This document shows positions 8,586-19,080 of a stretch of DNA of 60,275 bases, piece after piece. The DNA comes from Polaribacter sp. Its GTDB lineage: Bacteria; Bacteroidota; Bacteroidia; Flavobacteriales; Flavobacteriaceae. The first letter of the stretch is position 1; every line of letters starts with the position of its first letter. The stretch covers positions 1-60,275 of the forward strand of contig JAOLXX010000016.1 in NCBI GenBank assembly GCA_028343155.1, given 5' to 3'. The position numbers and the translations under genes are program-made. The notes beneath the pieces were generated by a model that worked only from the letters and a program-made list of their open reading frames with translations, was not told where the DNA came from and did not search any database.

Positions 8586-8616
8586 AACTGTTATTATATT
8601 TTAATATTAAACAGTT
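8586..8616 (+). promoter_or_regulatory. Stem-loop in the rpsB leader
   Basis: AACTGTT (8586-8592) pairs with AACAGTT (8610-8616) around an AT-rich interior. It sits in the 146-base spacer between rpsI and rpsB, where an S2-responsive leader might be expected. There is no T-tract, so it is not a terminator. Confidence 0.4.
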
Positions 8617-8694
8617 TAGCATCTAAATATATAAGACTCTTAAACGACTACTTATATATTGATTTCAAAACAGAAAGTAAACACATTTAAAAAA

Positions 8695-9543
8695 ATGGCA
8701 AACGTAAACATTCAAGAATTATTAGATAATGGTGTACATTTTGGACACCTTACTAGAAAATGGAACCCTAACATGGCTCCTTATATTTATACAGAACGTA
8801 ATGGTGTTCACATCATTGATTTGTACAAAACAGCAGCAAAAATAGAAGAAACTTCAGTAGCTTTAAAAAAGATTGCAAACTCTGGACGTAAGATTTTATT
8901 TGTTGCTACAAAAAAACAAGCAAAAGATATTGTTGCTGAAAAAGCAAAAGCTGTGGACATGCCTTTCATTACTGAAAGATGGCCAGGTGGTATGTTAACA
9001 AACTTTGTAACTATTAGAAAAGCGGTTAAGAAAATGGCTCAGATTGATAGAATGAAGTTAGATGGTTCTTTTGATGCATTATCAAAAAGAGAGAAATTAC
9101 AGATTAATCGTCAAAGAGAAAAATTAGAAAAGAATTTAGGTTCTATTTCCGATATGACTCGTTTACCTGGAGCATTATTTGTAGTAGATATCAAGAAAGA
9201 ACATATTGCTGTAGCAGAAGCTCAAAAACTAAACATTCCAATTTTTGCAATGGTTGATACAAACTCTGATCCTAGATTAGTAGATTTTATTATCCCTGCA
9301 AATGATGATGCTTCTAAATCTATAAATATTGTTTTATCATTTGTTACAGATGCAATTGCAGAAGGTTTATCAGATAGAAAAGCAGACAAAGTAAAAGAGA
9401 CAAAAGAAGTTGCCGCTCCTAAAGTAGAAAAGGCACCTAAGGTAGAAGAAACTAAAGAAACTGTTGCTGCTCCAAAAGCAAAAAAAGCAGCTCCTAAAGC
9501 GAAAGCGAAAGAGACTGAAACTCCTACTGAAGAAAAAAAATAA
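8695..9543 (+). CDS. rpsB: 30S ribosomal protein S2 (uS2)
   Basis: A small-subunit protein of 282 residues. I start at 8695 (MANVNIQELLDNGVHFGH), the canonical N-terminus. The longer frame adds 12 residues with no family match. Conserved segments are GHLTRKWNPNMAPYIYTER at about 16-34, TERWPGGMLTNFVTIRK near 98-114 and PALFVVDIKKE-like LPGALFVVDIKKE near 157-169. Beyond residue 230 it carries a roughly 50-residue Lys/Ala/Glu/Pro-rich tail (PKAKKAAPKAKAKE), a low-complexity extension often seen in Bacteroidota S2 and probably disordered. tsf follows after 23 bases, the usual rpsB-tsf order. Confidence 0.97.
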   Translation: MANVNIQELLDNGVHFGHLTRKWNPNMAPYIYTERNGVHIIDLYKTAAKIEETSVALKKIANSGRKILFVATKKQAKDIVAEKAKAVDMPFITERWPGGMLTNFVTIRKAVKKMAQIDRMKLDGSFDALSKREKLQINRQREKLEKNLGSISDMTRLPGALFVVDIKKEHIAVAEAQKLNIPIFAMVDTNSDPRLVDFIIPANDDASKSINIVLSFVTDAIAEGLSDRKADKVKETKEVAAPKVEKAPKVEETKETVAAPKAKKAAPKAKAKETETPTEEKK

Positions 9544-9566
9544 TTTAATTAAAATATATATATAAC

Positions 9567-10538
9567 ATGGAAACAGTAAAGATTAGTGCTGCTGATGTTA
9601 AAAAATTAAGAGAAGCAACTGGCGCTGGAATGATGGACTGTAAAAAGGCATTAGTAGAAGCTGGTGGAGACTTTGATAAAGCAATTGACATCTTACGTAA
9701 AAAAGGTCAAAAAATTGCTGCAAAAAGAGCTGATAGAGAATCTACAGAAGGAGTTGCAGTAACAAAGATTAACGCAGACAACACCGCAGGTGTTGCGATC
9801 GTTTTAGCGTGTGAGACTGATTTTGTTGGTAAAAACGAATCCTTTGTTGCATTGGGTGGTCAGTTTGCTGATATCGCATTAAACTCTGCTGACAAAGAAG
9901 CTTTCTTAGCTTCGGATTTTGGTGGCATGACTGTTGCTGAAAAATTAATTGAACAAACGGGTGTTATTGGAGAAAAGTTAGAGATAACTGCTTTTGAAAA
10001 AATCGAAGCGAGTTATGTTGGTGCTTATACTCACATCGGAAAAATCGCTGCTTTGGTTGGTTTAACTGCTGCTGTAGATAATGCTGATGTTTTAGCAAAA
10101 GACCTAGCAATGCAAGTAGCATCTATGGGTGCAACTACTTTATCCTATAAAGACTTTGAGCCTTCATTTGTAGCTGCTGAAACAGAAGCAAGAATTGCTG
10201 TAATTGAAAAAGACAATATTGAGTTAGGAAGATTGGGTAAAACATTGAAAAATGTTCCTCAATTTATTTCTATGTCTCAGTTGTCTGATGAAGTTTTAGC
10301 AAAAGCTGAAGAAGCTGCAAAAGCTGAATTGGCTGCCGAAGGAAAACCAGAAAAAATCTGGGATAGAATTTTACCTGGAAAAATGGAAAGATTTATTTCT
10401 GACAACACAACTTTAGATACGGAGCAATGTCTTTTGGACCAAGTTTTTATTAAAGATGAAAAGAAAAATGTTGCACAATATGTGAAAACATATGGTGATA
10501 TTGAAGTAAGCACTTTCAAAAGAGTTACTTTAGGATAA
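9567..10538 (+). CDS. tsf: Elongation factor Ts
   Basis: The guanine nucleotide exchange factor for EF-Tu. The N-terminal UBA-like domain reads VKKLREATGAGMMDCKKAL at about 10-28. The EF-Tu contact motif is CETDFVGKNESF at about 87-98 (the TDFV signature). The length, 323 residues, is somewhat above the E. coli protein and normal for this phylum. The C-terminal part (FISDNTTLDTEQCLLDQVF) belongs to the dimerisation core. It follows rpsB closely and is followed by a strong terminator, which ends the ribosomal unit before pyrH. Confidence 0.97.
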   Translation: METVKISAADVKKLREATGAGMMDCKKALVEAGGDFDKAIDILRKKGQKIAAKRADRESTEGVAVTKINADNTAGVAIVLACETDFVGKNESFVALGGQFADIALNSADKEAFLASDFGGMTVAEKLIEQTGVIGEKLEITAFEKIEASYVGAYTHIGKIAALVGLTAAVDNADVLAKDLAMQVASMGATTLSYKDFEPSFVAAETEARIAVIEKDNIELGRLGKTLKNVPQFISMSQLSDEVLAKAEEAAKAELAAEGKPEKIWDRILPGKMERFISDNTTLDTEQCLLDQVFIKDEKKNVAQYVKTYGDIEVSTFKRVTLG

Positions 10539-10565
10539 TATAATTCTAAAATTATACTTACCTAC

Positions 10566-10601
10566 CTCGGTTTCAAATTATTTGAAACCGAGTTTTTTTT
10601 T
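10566..10601 (+). terminator. Rho-independent terminator after tsf
   Basis: A perfect 12-bp stem, CTCGGTTTCAAA with TTTGAAACCGAG, with a TTA loop and nine Ts. It lies 28 bases after the tsf stop. Confidence 0.95.
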
Positions 10602-11574
<973 letters not shown>

Positions 11575-11592
11575 TCTTAAAGAGTAAAAGAG

Positions 11593-12147
11593 ATGAATGA
11601 AGAAATTGAATTTATTATTGATACCGCAAAAGAGGTAATGAATAATGCTATAGCACATTTAATTAAGGAGTTGCGAACGATTAGAGCTGGAAAAGCAACT
11701 CCATCAATGCTGTCTAATGTGATGGTAGATTATTATGGTTCTCAAACACCTTTGAGCCAAGTAGCAAACGTAAACACTCCAGACGCAAGAACAATTAGTA
11801 TTCAGCCTTGGGAAAAAAACATGCTACAACCCATTGAAAAAGCAATTCAAATTGCAAACTTAGGTTTTAACCCAATGAATAATGGTGATGTTATTATGAT
11901 TAATGTTCCGCCATTAACTGAAGAGAGAAGAATTAATTTAGCTAAACAAGCAAAAGCAGAAGCAGAACATGCTAAAGTAGGTATTCGAAATGCGCGCAAG
12001 GATGCTAATAATGAGATCAAAAAAACAGATGTTTCTGACGATATGAAGAAAATTTCTGAAAGCGATATTCAAAACCTAACAGATACTTTTGTGAAACAAA
12101 TCGAAGAAAAACTCGCTGTTAAAGAAGTAGAAATAATGAAGGTTTAA
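11593..12147 (+). CDS. frr: Ribosome recycling factor
   Basis: Splits post-termination ribosomes together with EF-G. The 184-residue length is typical. The tRNA-mimic helices include the signature ELRTIRAGKATPSML at about 25-39 and NPMNNGDVIMINVPPLTEERR, read as NPMNNGDVIMINVP and PLTEERR, near 95-116. The C-terminal helix ends EKLAVKEVEIMKV. It lies 18 bases after pyrH in the same unit. The next gene (MMPL exporter) starts 71 bases later. Confidence 0.97.
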   Translation: MNEEIEFIIDTAKEVMNNAIAHLIKELRTIRAGKATPSMLSNVMVDYYGSQTPLSQVANVNTPDARTISIQPWEKNMLQPIEKAIQIANLGFNPMNNGDVIMINVPPLTEERRINLAKQAKAEAEHAKVGIRNARKDANNEIKKTDVSDDMKKISESDIQNLTDTFVKQIEEKLAVKEVEIMKV

Positions 12148-12218
12148 AAAAATAGAGTGTATTCCTTTCTACCTGCTTCTAGTATACAAATCAACTACAT
12201 TTTTGTAAATTTTACTGA

Positions 12219-14603
12219 ATGAATTTTTGGACAAAAATTGCTGGCCTTATCTTAAGAAACCGTTATTTAGTTTTACTAGGTATAGCCATCATTACAGGCT
12301 TATTAGCGTCACAAATGAAGTATATGAAATTTTCATATACAGAAGCTAATTTATTGCCCGAAAATCATGAAGCAAATATACAATACAATCAATTTTTAGA
12401 AATTTTTGGAGAAGAGGGAAACTTGGTCATTTTGGGAATTAAAGATGCAACTGTCTTCACACCTAAAAAATTTAATGCATGGAATAATTTAGTTCGAAAA
12501 TTTGACAGTTTAGAAGAAATAGATTTTACACTTTCTATTGCTGATGTCCAAAAATTAAAAGCAGACAGAAAGAAAAGAAAATTTGTTTTAGAACCCTTGT
12601 ATAATAAAGAACCAACAACACTTAAAGAAGTTCAAAATATAAAGAAACAACTTTTTGAAAAACTCCCTTTCTATGATAATTTACTATTTAACAAAGAAAC
12701 AGGAACACTACAAACTGCCATTTATATTAAGAAAGAAATTGTAAACACACCAAAACGTAGAGATTTCATTTTTACTACTTTGATACCTACAATAAAAAAA
12801 TTTGAAAAAGAGAATGAAGTAGACGTAAGAGTTTCTGGAATGCCCTATATAAGAACGCTGAATGCACAAAACATAAAAAGTGAAATTGCACTTTTTGTCG
12901 GAGGTGCATTGGCCATTACTGCAGTTATTTTCTTCTTTTTCTTTCGCTCTTTTAGAGCCACTTTTATTACACTTTTAGTGGTCATGACAGGAGTTGTGTG
13001 GGCTTTTGGATTTATCGGTTGGTTTGGATATGAAATTACCGTTCTAACTGCTTTAATTCCTCCTTTAATTATCGTAATAGGAGTGCCAAATGCTGTTTTC
13101 TTGATTAATAAATATCAGCAGGAAATAAAAAAACATGGTAACCAGGCGAAGTCATTACAGCGTGTAATTTCTAAAATAGGAAATGCTACTTTAATGACGA
13201 ACATTACAACTGCTTCTGGTTTTGCAACCTTTGTTTTTGTAAAAAGTAGCTTGCTCCGTGAGTTCGGAATTTTAGCTTCTGTAAATATCATCAGTATTTT
13301 TATTTTGGCATTACTAATCATCCCTATTTTATATAGTTTTATGCCACTTCCCAAAAAGAAGCATTTAAACCATCTTGAAAAAAAGTGGATTGAAAATGTG
13401 GTGAATTGGATGGAAAAAATGGTAAAAAAACAAAGAATTACTATTTATTTTACCACTGTAATTGTTATCGTTTTAGCAATTATTGGCGTTTATAAAATTA
13501 AAGTTTCTGGCAGTTTAATTGAAGACATGCCAAAAAGCTTAGAGTTTTATCAAGATATCAAATTCTTTGAAAGTGAGTTTGGTGGTATCATGCCATTAGA
13601 AATATTAATTGACACAAAAAAAGAAAAAGGAGTTCTAAAACTATCCACTTTAAAAAAGATGGAAAAAATAAATGAGGCCATAGATAACTTCCCTGAACTA
13701 TCAAAACCTATTTCCATTACCAATCTAGTAAAATACTCTAAACAAGCTTATTACAAAGGAAATCCTAACTATTACCAACTACCAACAAGTCAAGAACAAA
13801 GTTACATTTTTGCCTACACCAAAAATTCAAACAATGAGACGGGTATGCTCAAAAATTTTGTAGATAAGACAGGACGTTATGCAAGAATAACTACTTTCAT
13901 GAAAGACATTGGTACTGAAAAGATGAGTATCATTCAAGAACGATTAAAAGCAGTAATTGCAAAAGAGTTTCCTTCAGAAAAATATGAGGTATCTCTGACA
14001 GGAAAAGCATTGGTGTTTATAAAAGGAACTAACTATTTAATTAAAAATTTAGTTATTTCGTTGTCTTTGGCAATTTTGTTAATCGCAATTTTTATGGCCT
14101 GGATGTTTCGGTCTCCACAAATGATTTTCATTTCCTTAATTCCAAACATACTACCATTATTAATTACGGCAGGATTAATGGGTTTCTTCAATATCCCTAT
14201 AAAACCATCTACAATTTTGGTATTTAGTATCGCTTTTGGTATTTCTGTGGATGATACAATTCACTTTTTAGCAAAATATAGACAAGAGCTTATTGCCAAT
14301 AAATGGAGAATAAAACCCTCTGTATACTCGGCTTTACGTGAAACTGGGGTAAGTATGTTTTATACTTCAATTGTATTATTCTTTGGCTTTTTAACGTTTA
14401 CACTTTCTAGCTTTGGCGGCACAATTGCTCTAGGAGGACTTGTATCCATAACTTTATTATTAGCAATGGTATCTAATTTATTGTTACTACCTTCTTTACT
14501 GTTAACTTTTGAAAAGAAAATTTCGAATAAAAAAGTGTTTAAAGAACCAAAAATGAAGATTTTCCCTCCAAACGAAGAAGAAGGATCAATTATAAAAAAA
14601 TAA
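12219..14603 (+). CDS. MMPL/RND-superfamily transporter
   Basis: A 794-residue inner-membrane protein with the RND/MMPL layout. One membrane helix near 14-32 is followed by a periplasmic loop (about 33-220), five more helices (about 222-375), a second single helix (about 405-423), a second loop and five helices (about 605-770). The characteristic helix-4 motif appears as SIAFGISVDDTIHFLAKYRQ (about 676-695) in the second half. The matching NAVFLINKYQQ in the first half lacks the acidic pair, so proton relay may be confined to the C-terminal half. At this length it resembles the hydrophobic exporter group (hopanoid or lipid exporters) more than AcrB. Substrate unknown. It lies 71 bases after frr and no periplasmic adaptor gene is nearby. 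Confidence 0.88.
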   Translation: MNFWTKIAGLILRNRYLVLLGIAIITGLLASQMKYMKFSYTEANLLPENHEANIQYNQFLEIFGEEGNLVILGIKDATVFTPKKFNAWNNLVRKFDSLEEIDFTLSIADVQKLKADRKKRKFVLEPLYNKEPTTLKEVQNIKKQLFEKLPFYDNLLFNKETGTLQTAIYIKKEIVNTPKRRDFIFTTLIPTIKKFEKENEVDVRVSGMPYIRTLNAQNIKSEIALFVGGALAITAVIFFFFFRSFRATFITLLVVMTGVVWAFGFIGWFGYEITVLTALIPPLIIVIGVPNAVFLINKYQQEIKKHGNQAKSLQRVISKIGNATLMTNITTASGFATFVFVKSSLLREFGILASVNIISIFILALLIIPILYSFMPLPKKKHLNHLEKKWIENVVNWMEKMVKKQRITIYFTTVIVIVLAIIGVYKIKVSGSLIEDMPKSLEFYQDIKFFESEFGGIMPLEILIDTKKEKGVLKLSTLKKMEKINEAIDNFPELSKPISITNLVKYSKQAYYKGNPNYYQLPTSQEQSYIFAYTKNSNNETGMLKNFVDKTGRYARITTFMKDIGTEKMSIIQERLKAVIAKEFPSEKYEVSLTGKALVFIKGTNYLIKNLVISLSLAILLIAIFMAWMFRSPQMIFISLIPNILPLLITAGLMGFFNIPIKPSTILVFSIAFGISVDDTIHFLAKYRQELIANKWRIKPSVYSALRETGVSMFYTSIVLFFGFLTFTLSSFGGTIALGGLVSITLLLAMVSNLLLLPSLLLTFEKKISNKKVFKEPKMKIFPPNEEEGSIIKK

Positions 14604-14722
14604 TTGACTTAATTTTAGAAGTGTCTCCAGCACAATATTTAAAATAAACTACTCAAAAAATAGCATTGTTATTTTAAAAAAATATCTTTACTTTAGTAAG
14701 AATAACAAACATTAATATCATT

Positions 14723-16159
14723 ATGATAAAAAAGAGTGTTTACGAACTTTTAAAATCTGACGGGTTATTACCTCAAGAAGTACAAGTAAAAGGATGGGTT
14801 AGAACCTTTAGAAGCAATCGTTTTATTGCTTTAAATGATGGCTCTACTATTCATAACATTCAATGTGTTATCGATTTTGAAAGCACAACAGAAGAAACAC
14901 TTAAAAGAATTAATACAGGAGCTGCTATTGCTATAAAAGGGAATCTAACTGAGAGTCAAGGTAAAGGACAAACCGTAGAAATTCAAGTTTCAGAAATTGA
15001 GATTTTAGGAGATTCTAATCCAGATGCATATCCCATTCAACCTAAAAAACACAGTTTAGAATTTTTAAGAGAAAATGCACATTTGCGCGTAAGAACAAAT
15101 ACTTTTAGCGCAATTATGCGTGTCCGTTCAAAATTATCTTTTGCTGTGCATCAATATTTTCAGGAAAATGGGTTTAATTACGTTCATACACCAATTATTA
15201 CTGGTACTGATGCAGAAGGGGCTGGAGAAATGTTTAGGGTTACAAACTTTAAAGACAACGAAGCTCCAGTAAATGAAGAAGGAGAAATTGATTTTACGAA
15301 AGATTTTTTTGGCAAGGAAACCAACCTTACAGTTTCTGGTCAATTGGAAGCAGAAACCTTTGCAATGGCATTGGGAAAAGCCTATACTTTTGGACCTACT
15401 TTTAGGGCAGAAAACTCAAATACAACAAGACATTTAGCAGAATTTTGGATGATAGAACCCGAAGTTGCTTTTATGGATTTGGAAGGCAACATGGATTTGG
15501 CTGAAGACTTCATCAAATGCGTTTTAAAGTCTATTTTAAAAAGTTGTAAAGATGATTTAGCTTTTTTAGACCAACGTTTAACCCAAGAGGAAAAAAGTAA
15601 ACCGCAAGCTGAAAGAAGTGACATGAGTTTGATAGAAAAACTTCGTTTTGTAGCCGATAATAATTTTAAAAGAATTTCTTATACGGAAGCTATTGATATT
15701 CTTCGGAATTCAAAACCCAATAAAAAGAAGAAATTTCAATTTCCAATTCATGAATGGGGTGCAGATTTACAATCTGAACACGAACGTTTTTTGGTTGAAA
15801 AACACTTCAAATGTCCCTTAATATTGTTTGATTATCCAGCAGATATCAAAGCATTTTATATGCGTTTAAATGAGGATGGAAAAACAGTTAGAGCGATGGA
15901 TGTGCTGTTTCCAGGAATTGGAGAAATAGTGGGAGGTGCTCAACGTGAAGAAAGATATGATGTTTTAGTAGAAAAAATGAAAAAGATGAATATCGATGAA
16001 AAAGAATTGTGGTGGTATTTAGATTTAAGAAAATTTGGAACCGCTGTTCATTCTGGTTTCGGTTTAGGGTTTGAAAGATTGGTGCAATTTACCACAGGTA
16101 TGAATAATATTAGAGATGTAATTCCTTTTCCAAGAACACCTCAAAATGCGGACTTTTAA
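14723..16159 (+). CDS. asnS: Asparagine--tRNA ligase
   Basis: Charges tRNA-Asn with asparagine. The 478-residue class IIb synthetase has an N-terminal OB-fold anticodon domain ([20 protein letters not shown] at about 22-41) and a catalytic domain. Motif 2 reads [19 protein letters not shown] near 227-245 and motif 3 reads [12 protein letters not shown] near 448-459. [17 protein letters not shown] near 155-171 fits AsnRS. The insertion at about 175-200 ([13 protein letters not shown]) is typical of Bacteroidota AsnRS. A matching tRNA-Asn gene lies at 28736 in this window. It precedes rpoN with a 71-base gap. Confidence 0.97.
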   Translation: MIKKSVYELLKSDGLLPQEVQVKGWVRTFRSNRFIALNDGSTIHNIQCVIDFESTTEETLKRINTGAAIAIKGNLTESQGKGQTVEIQVSEIEILGDSNPDAYPIQPKKHSLEFLRENAHLRVRTNTFSAIMRVRSKLSFAVHQYFQENGFNYVHTPIITGTDAEGAGEMFRVTNFKDNEAPVNEEGEIDFTKDFFGKETNLTVSGQLEAETFAMALGKAYTFGPTFRAENSNTTRHLAEFWMIEPEVAFMDLEGNMDLAEDFIKCVLKSILKSCKDDLAFLDQRLTQEEKSKPQAERSDMSLIEKLRFVADNNFKRISYTEAIDILRNSKPNKKKKFQFPIHEWGADLQSEHERFLVEKHFKCPLILFDYPADIKAFYMRLNEDGKTVRAMDVLFPGIGEIVGGAQREERYDVLVEKMKKMNIDEKELWWYLDLRKFGTAVHSGFGLGFERLVQFTTGMNNIRDVIPFPRTPQNADF

Positions 16160-16230
16160 TCGCATTTTAATCTTCCAAAAGGGAAGAAAAGTAGTACTTT
16201 AAATTTTAAGAATATTGTATATTTAAGTTC

Positions 16231-17688
16231 ATGTTAAAACAAAGTTTACATTACAAATTATTACAAAAATTATCTCCACAACAAATTCAGTTGATGAAGT
16301 TAATTCAACTGCCTACGCAAGCTTTTGAAGAACGCTTAAAACAAGAAATAGAAGAAAATCCTGCATTAGATACTGGTAAAGAAGAATTAGATGCAATAGA
16401 TGATGATTTATCTAATGAATATGATAATTTAGAGAATGAAAAAAATGAAGCGGAAGACATCAATATTGATGAATATTTGAGTGATGATGAAATACCGAAT
16501 TACAAAACGCAGGCAAACAATTATTCAGCGGATGATGAGGAGAAAAACATGCCTTATGCGTCAGGAACAAGTTTTCATCAATCTTTAAAAAACCAACTAA
16601 ATACGTATCATTTTAATGATGAAGAACTTGCCATTGCTGAGTTTTTAGTAGGGAGCATTGATGATAGCGGCTATATTAGAAGAAATATTATAGACTTAGT
16701 AGATGATTTAGCTTTTACAGCAAATGTTTTTACCACAGAAGAAAAAGTAGTTTCAATTCTTAAAAAGGTAATTCATACGTTAGACCCTATTGGAGTTGGC
16801 GCAAGGAACCTAAAAGAATGTCTTATTATCCAACTCAAACGAAAAGAATCTACCAAAATAAGAACTTTGGCAATTCAAATTTTAGAGACTGCCTTTGATC
16901 ATTTTGTAAAAAAACACTATAAAAAACTTCAAGAAAAGTTTACGCTTTCTGAAGAAGAACTGAAAGAAGTAAATACAGAAATTTCTAATTTGAATCCTAA
17001 ACCAGGGAGTTCATATGCTGGTAATAATAAAATTGCAGAACAAATAGTTCCCGATTTTTCTATCAAACTTATTGATGGTGAATTGGATTTGGTTTTAAAT
17101 GCTCGAAATGCGCCAGAATTACGCGTTTCTAAAGAATACAGTAACATGTTAAAAGGATATCAGGAAACTAATGTAAAAAGCAAATCACAAAAAGATGCGG
17201 TGTTTTTTATCAAACAAAAACTGGATGCCGCAAAATGGTTTATTGATGCAATAAGACAACGCCAACAGACTCTTTTGATAACAATGGACACCATCATGCA
17301 ATACCAATATGATTATTTTTTAACAGGGGATGAACGCAAGTTAAAACCCATGATTTTAAAAGATATTGCTAACAAAATTAACATGGATATTTCAACGGTT
17401 TCTAGAGTTGCAAATAGCAAGTATGTTTCTACTCCTTATGGCACAAAATTGATTAAAGATTTCTTTTCTGAATCAATGAAAAACGATAAAGGTGAAGATG
17501 TTTCAACCAAAGAGATTAAGAAAATTTTAGAAACAGTAATTTTAGAAGAAAGTAAGAAAAAACCTTTAACAGATCAAAAATTAGCGGAAATTTTAAAAGA
17601 AAAAGGATACCCAATTGCACGAAGAACAGTTGCAAAATATCGAGAACAGTTAGATATACCTGTCGCTCGTTTACGAAAAGAAATTTAG
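16231..17688 (+). CDS. rpoN: RNA polymerase sigma-54 factor
   Basis: The alternative sigma factor that needs AAA+ activators. The 485 residues show region I, Gln/Leu-rich (QKLSPQQIQLMKLIQLPTQA at about 12-31, the activator-response region). Acidic region II runs to about 90, the core-binding region III follows, and the DNA-binding C-terminus carries the HTH (KDIANKINMDISTVSRVANS near 385-404) and the RpoN box ARRTVAKYR near 466-474. Its TAG overlaps the GTG start of the next membrane protein by one base (TAGTG), so the two are translationally coupled. It follows asnS at 71 bases. No sigma-54 activator is in the window. Confidence 0.97.
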   Translation: MLKQSLHYKLLQKLSPQQIQLMKLIQLPTQAFEERLKQEIEENPALDTGKEELDAIDDDLSNEYDNLENEKNEAEDINIDEYLSDDEIPNYKTQANNYSADDEEKNMPYASGTSFHQSLKNQLNTYHFNDEELAIAEFLVGSIDDSGYIRRNIIDLVDDLAFTANVFTTEEKVVSILKKVIHTLDPIGVGARNLKECLIIQLKRKESTKIRTLAIQILETAFDHFVKKHYKKLQEKFTLSEEELKEVNTEISNLNPKPGSSYAGNNKIAEQIVPDFSIKLIDGELDLVLNARNAPELRVSKEYSNMLKGYQETNVKSKSQKDAVFFIKQKLDAAKWFIDAIRQRQQTLLITMDTIMQYQYDYFLTGDERKLKPMILKDIANKINMDISTVSRVANSKYVSTPYGTKLIKDFFSESMKNDKGEDVSTKEIKKILETVILEESKKKPLTDQKLAEILKEKGYPIARRTVAKYREQLDIPVARLRKEI

Positions 17689-18287
17689 TGAAATTTTACA
17701 AAATTATATCCTTAATACTAAATCCGATTGTAACACCTACAATTGGGGTCTTATTGTATTTCATCTTCTTACCCAATACATATAGCAGTCAGCAAAGACT
17801 TTCTTTACTGGGCTTAGTCTTTACAACAACTTACTTAATACCTTTATTAACTTTACTACTTTTTAAGAGGTTAAAACTTATAAAATCTTTTAAAGTAGAA
17901 AGTATTCGCGAAAGAAAAATTCTGCTTGGAATAATGACGATATTGTTCTTTTTCTTAGCCAATACATTAAAAGGTATTCCTAATTTATCTGATTTAGGAT
18001 TGTTATTTGATGCAACCACCTTAGGCTTAGTAATTGTCTATATTTTGTTCAGATTTAAAGTGAAAATAAGTATACATTTAGGATCATTAGGAATTATTAC
18101 AGGCTTCTTTTTTGTCATAGACTTTTTATACCTTCAAAATTTAAGTATCGTAATAATCGGTGCGTTCCTGCTCTCTGGTTTGCTCGCTAGCTCAAGGCTG
18201 CATTTAAAAGCACACAAACAGACCGAAGTATATTTAGGGTTTATTATAGGATTTATATCGCCAATTATTGTTTTCTGCTTTTTATAG
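17688..18287 (+). CDS. PAP2-like integral membrane protein coupled to rpoN
   Basis: A 199-residue protein with about six membrane helices, starting at the GTG that overlaps the rpoN stop (TAGTG). The C-terminal part contains SRLHLKAHKQTE at about 167-178, which fits the third motif of PAP2 lipid phosphatases, S-R-x5-H-x3-D, with Glu in place of Asp. KVESIRERK near 68-76 could stand for motif 1, but the PSGH motif 2 is degraded (IHLGSLG near 129-135). I infer a divergent, perhaps inactive, PAP2-fold protein of the cytoplasmic membrane. It converges with the outer-membrane barrel gene, overlapping by six bases. Confidence 0.72.
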   Translation: MKFYKIISLILNPIVTPTIGVLLYFIFLPNTYSSQQRLSLLGLVFTTTYLIPLLTLLLFKRLKLIKSFKVESIRERKILLGIMTILFFFLANTLKGIPNLSDLGLLFDATTLGLVIVYILFRFKVKISIHLGSLGIITGFFFVIDFLYLQNLSIVIIGAFLLSGLLASSRLHLKAHKQTEVYLGFIIGFISPIIVFCFL

Positions 18288-18959
18288 AAAGTAAAAAATC
18301 AAGCCGAACTTTAACACTTTAGTACGAATTTCTTCTCCATTGATAGTACCGTTCTCAAAAATAGGTGTGAGCCCATAAAAGACATTGATATTAAATGCAT
18401 CATAACCCGCAGATAAGGTTAAGCCATATTGAATTTTTTTATAACTTAAGACATTCTCATACTTTAAGGTACGATTACTCGGAGCATCAAACTGAAATTT
18501 ATTGGAGATATTATAAAGGAACTTAATTCCTGCATATACTCTCCAAAAATCATATTTCTGAGCCGTGGAAGTTCTCCATCTTAATTCTAAAGGAAATTCT
18601 AAATTGTGAGATGTAAACAAATTTTCTTTAATTGAGGGGTCACTACTAAAAATAGTTACATTGTTGAGTTCTTCTACTTTTAATTTATGATTAAAAAAAT
18701 CGAATCCATAACCAACGCCTCCTGCAACAGAAATAGTACCTTGTTTATTTAAAATTAAATCTTTTATTAAGCCTGCAGAAAGTGAATAAGAAAAATTACT
18801 TTTAAATATTGGGGATGGTTGCTGATAAAACTGGGCATAAGTGATAGATAGATAAAACTGGTCGTCAGCATATCTATCTCCTAATTGTAACGTGTCTTTT
18901 TGGGCAAAAGATATGCTTACATAAAATAATAGAGAAAGATAAATTAAGGGTGTTTTCAT
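18282..18959 (-). CDS. Outer-membrane beta-barrel protein (PorT-like family)
   Basis: A 225-residue exported protein with signal peptide MKTPLIYLSLLFYVSISFAQ (cleavage after AQ). Alternating hydrophobic strands follow (GTISVAGGVGYGFDFF, YGLTLSAGYDAFNINVFYG), ending in a terminal aromatic, LIFYFL, as in outer-membrane barrels with a C-terminal beta-signal. The size suggests 8-10 strands, as in the porin/PorT-like group of Bacteroidota. A role in type IX secretion, as for PorT itself, cannot be claimed from this. It lies downstream of the ExbB/D cluster on the same strand but beyond a terminator, so it is transcribed separately. Confidence 0.75.
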   Translation of the reverse strand: MKTPLIYLSLLFYVSISFAQKDTLQLGDRYADDQFYLSITYAQFYQQPSPIFKSNFSYSLSAGLIKDLILNKQGTISVAGGVGYGFDFFNHKLKVEELNNVTIFSSDPSIKENLFTSHNLEFPLELRWRTSTAQKYDFWRVYAGIKFLYNISNKFQFDAPSNRTLKYENVLSYKKIQYGLTLSAGYDAFNINVFYGLTPIFENGTINGEEIRTKVLKFGLIFYFL

Positions 18960-19029
18960 ACTTAAATTAAACGTACCCTAAAGATACAATATTTCACTTC
19001 TTAGTTATCTGTTTTGAAAAAAAAACAAA

Positions 19030-19060
19030 AAAAAGGATAATTCGAATGAATTATCCTTTT
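19030..19060 (-). terminator. Terminator after the ExbB/D operon
   Basis: AAAAGGATAATTC pairs with GAATTATCCTTTT around a four-base loop. On the minus strand it is followed by a T-rich tract, closing the ExbB-ExbD operon 20 bases after the last stop. Confidence 0.9.
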
Positions 19061-19080
19061 TATAAATTCTATTGCTTTAA

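Noticed and set aside
12219..14603. AcrB-type tripartite multidrug pump
   Set aside because: The protein is about 250 residues too short and no adaptor or TolC gene adjoins it; MMPL/RND lipid-exporter type fits better.
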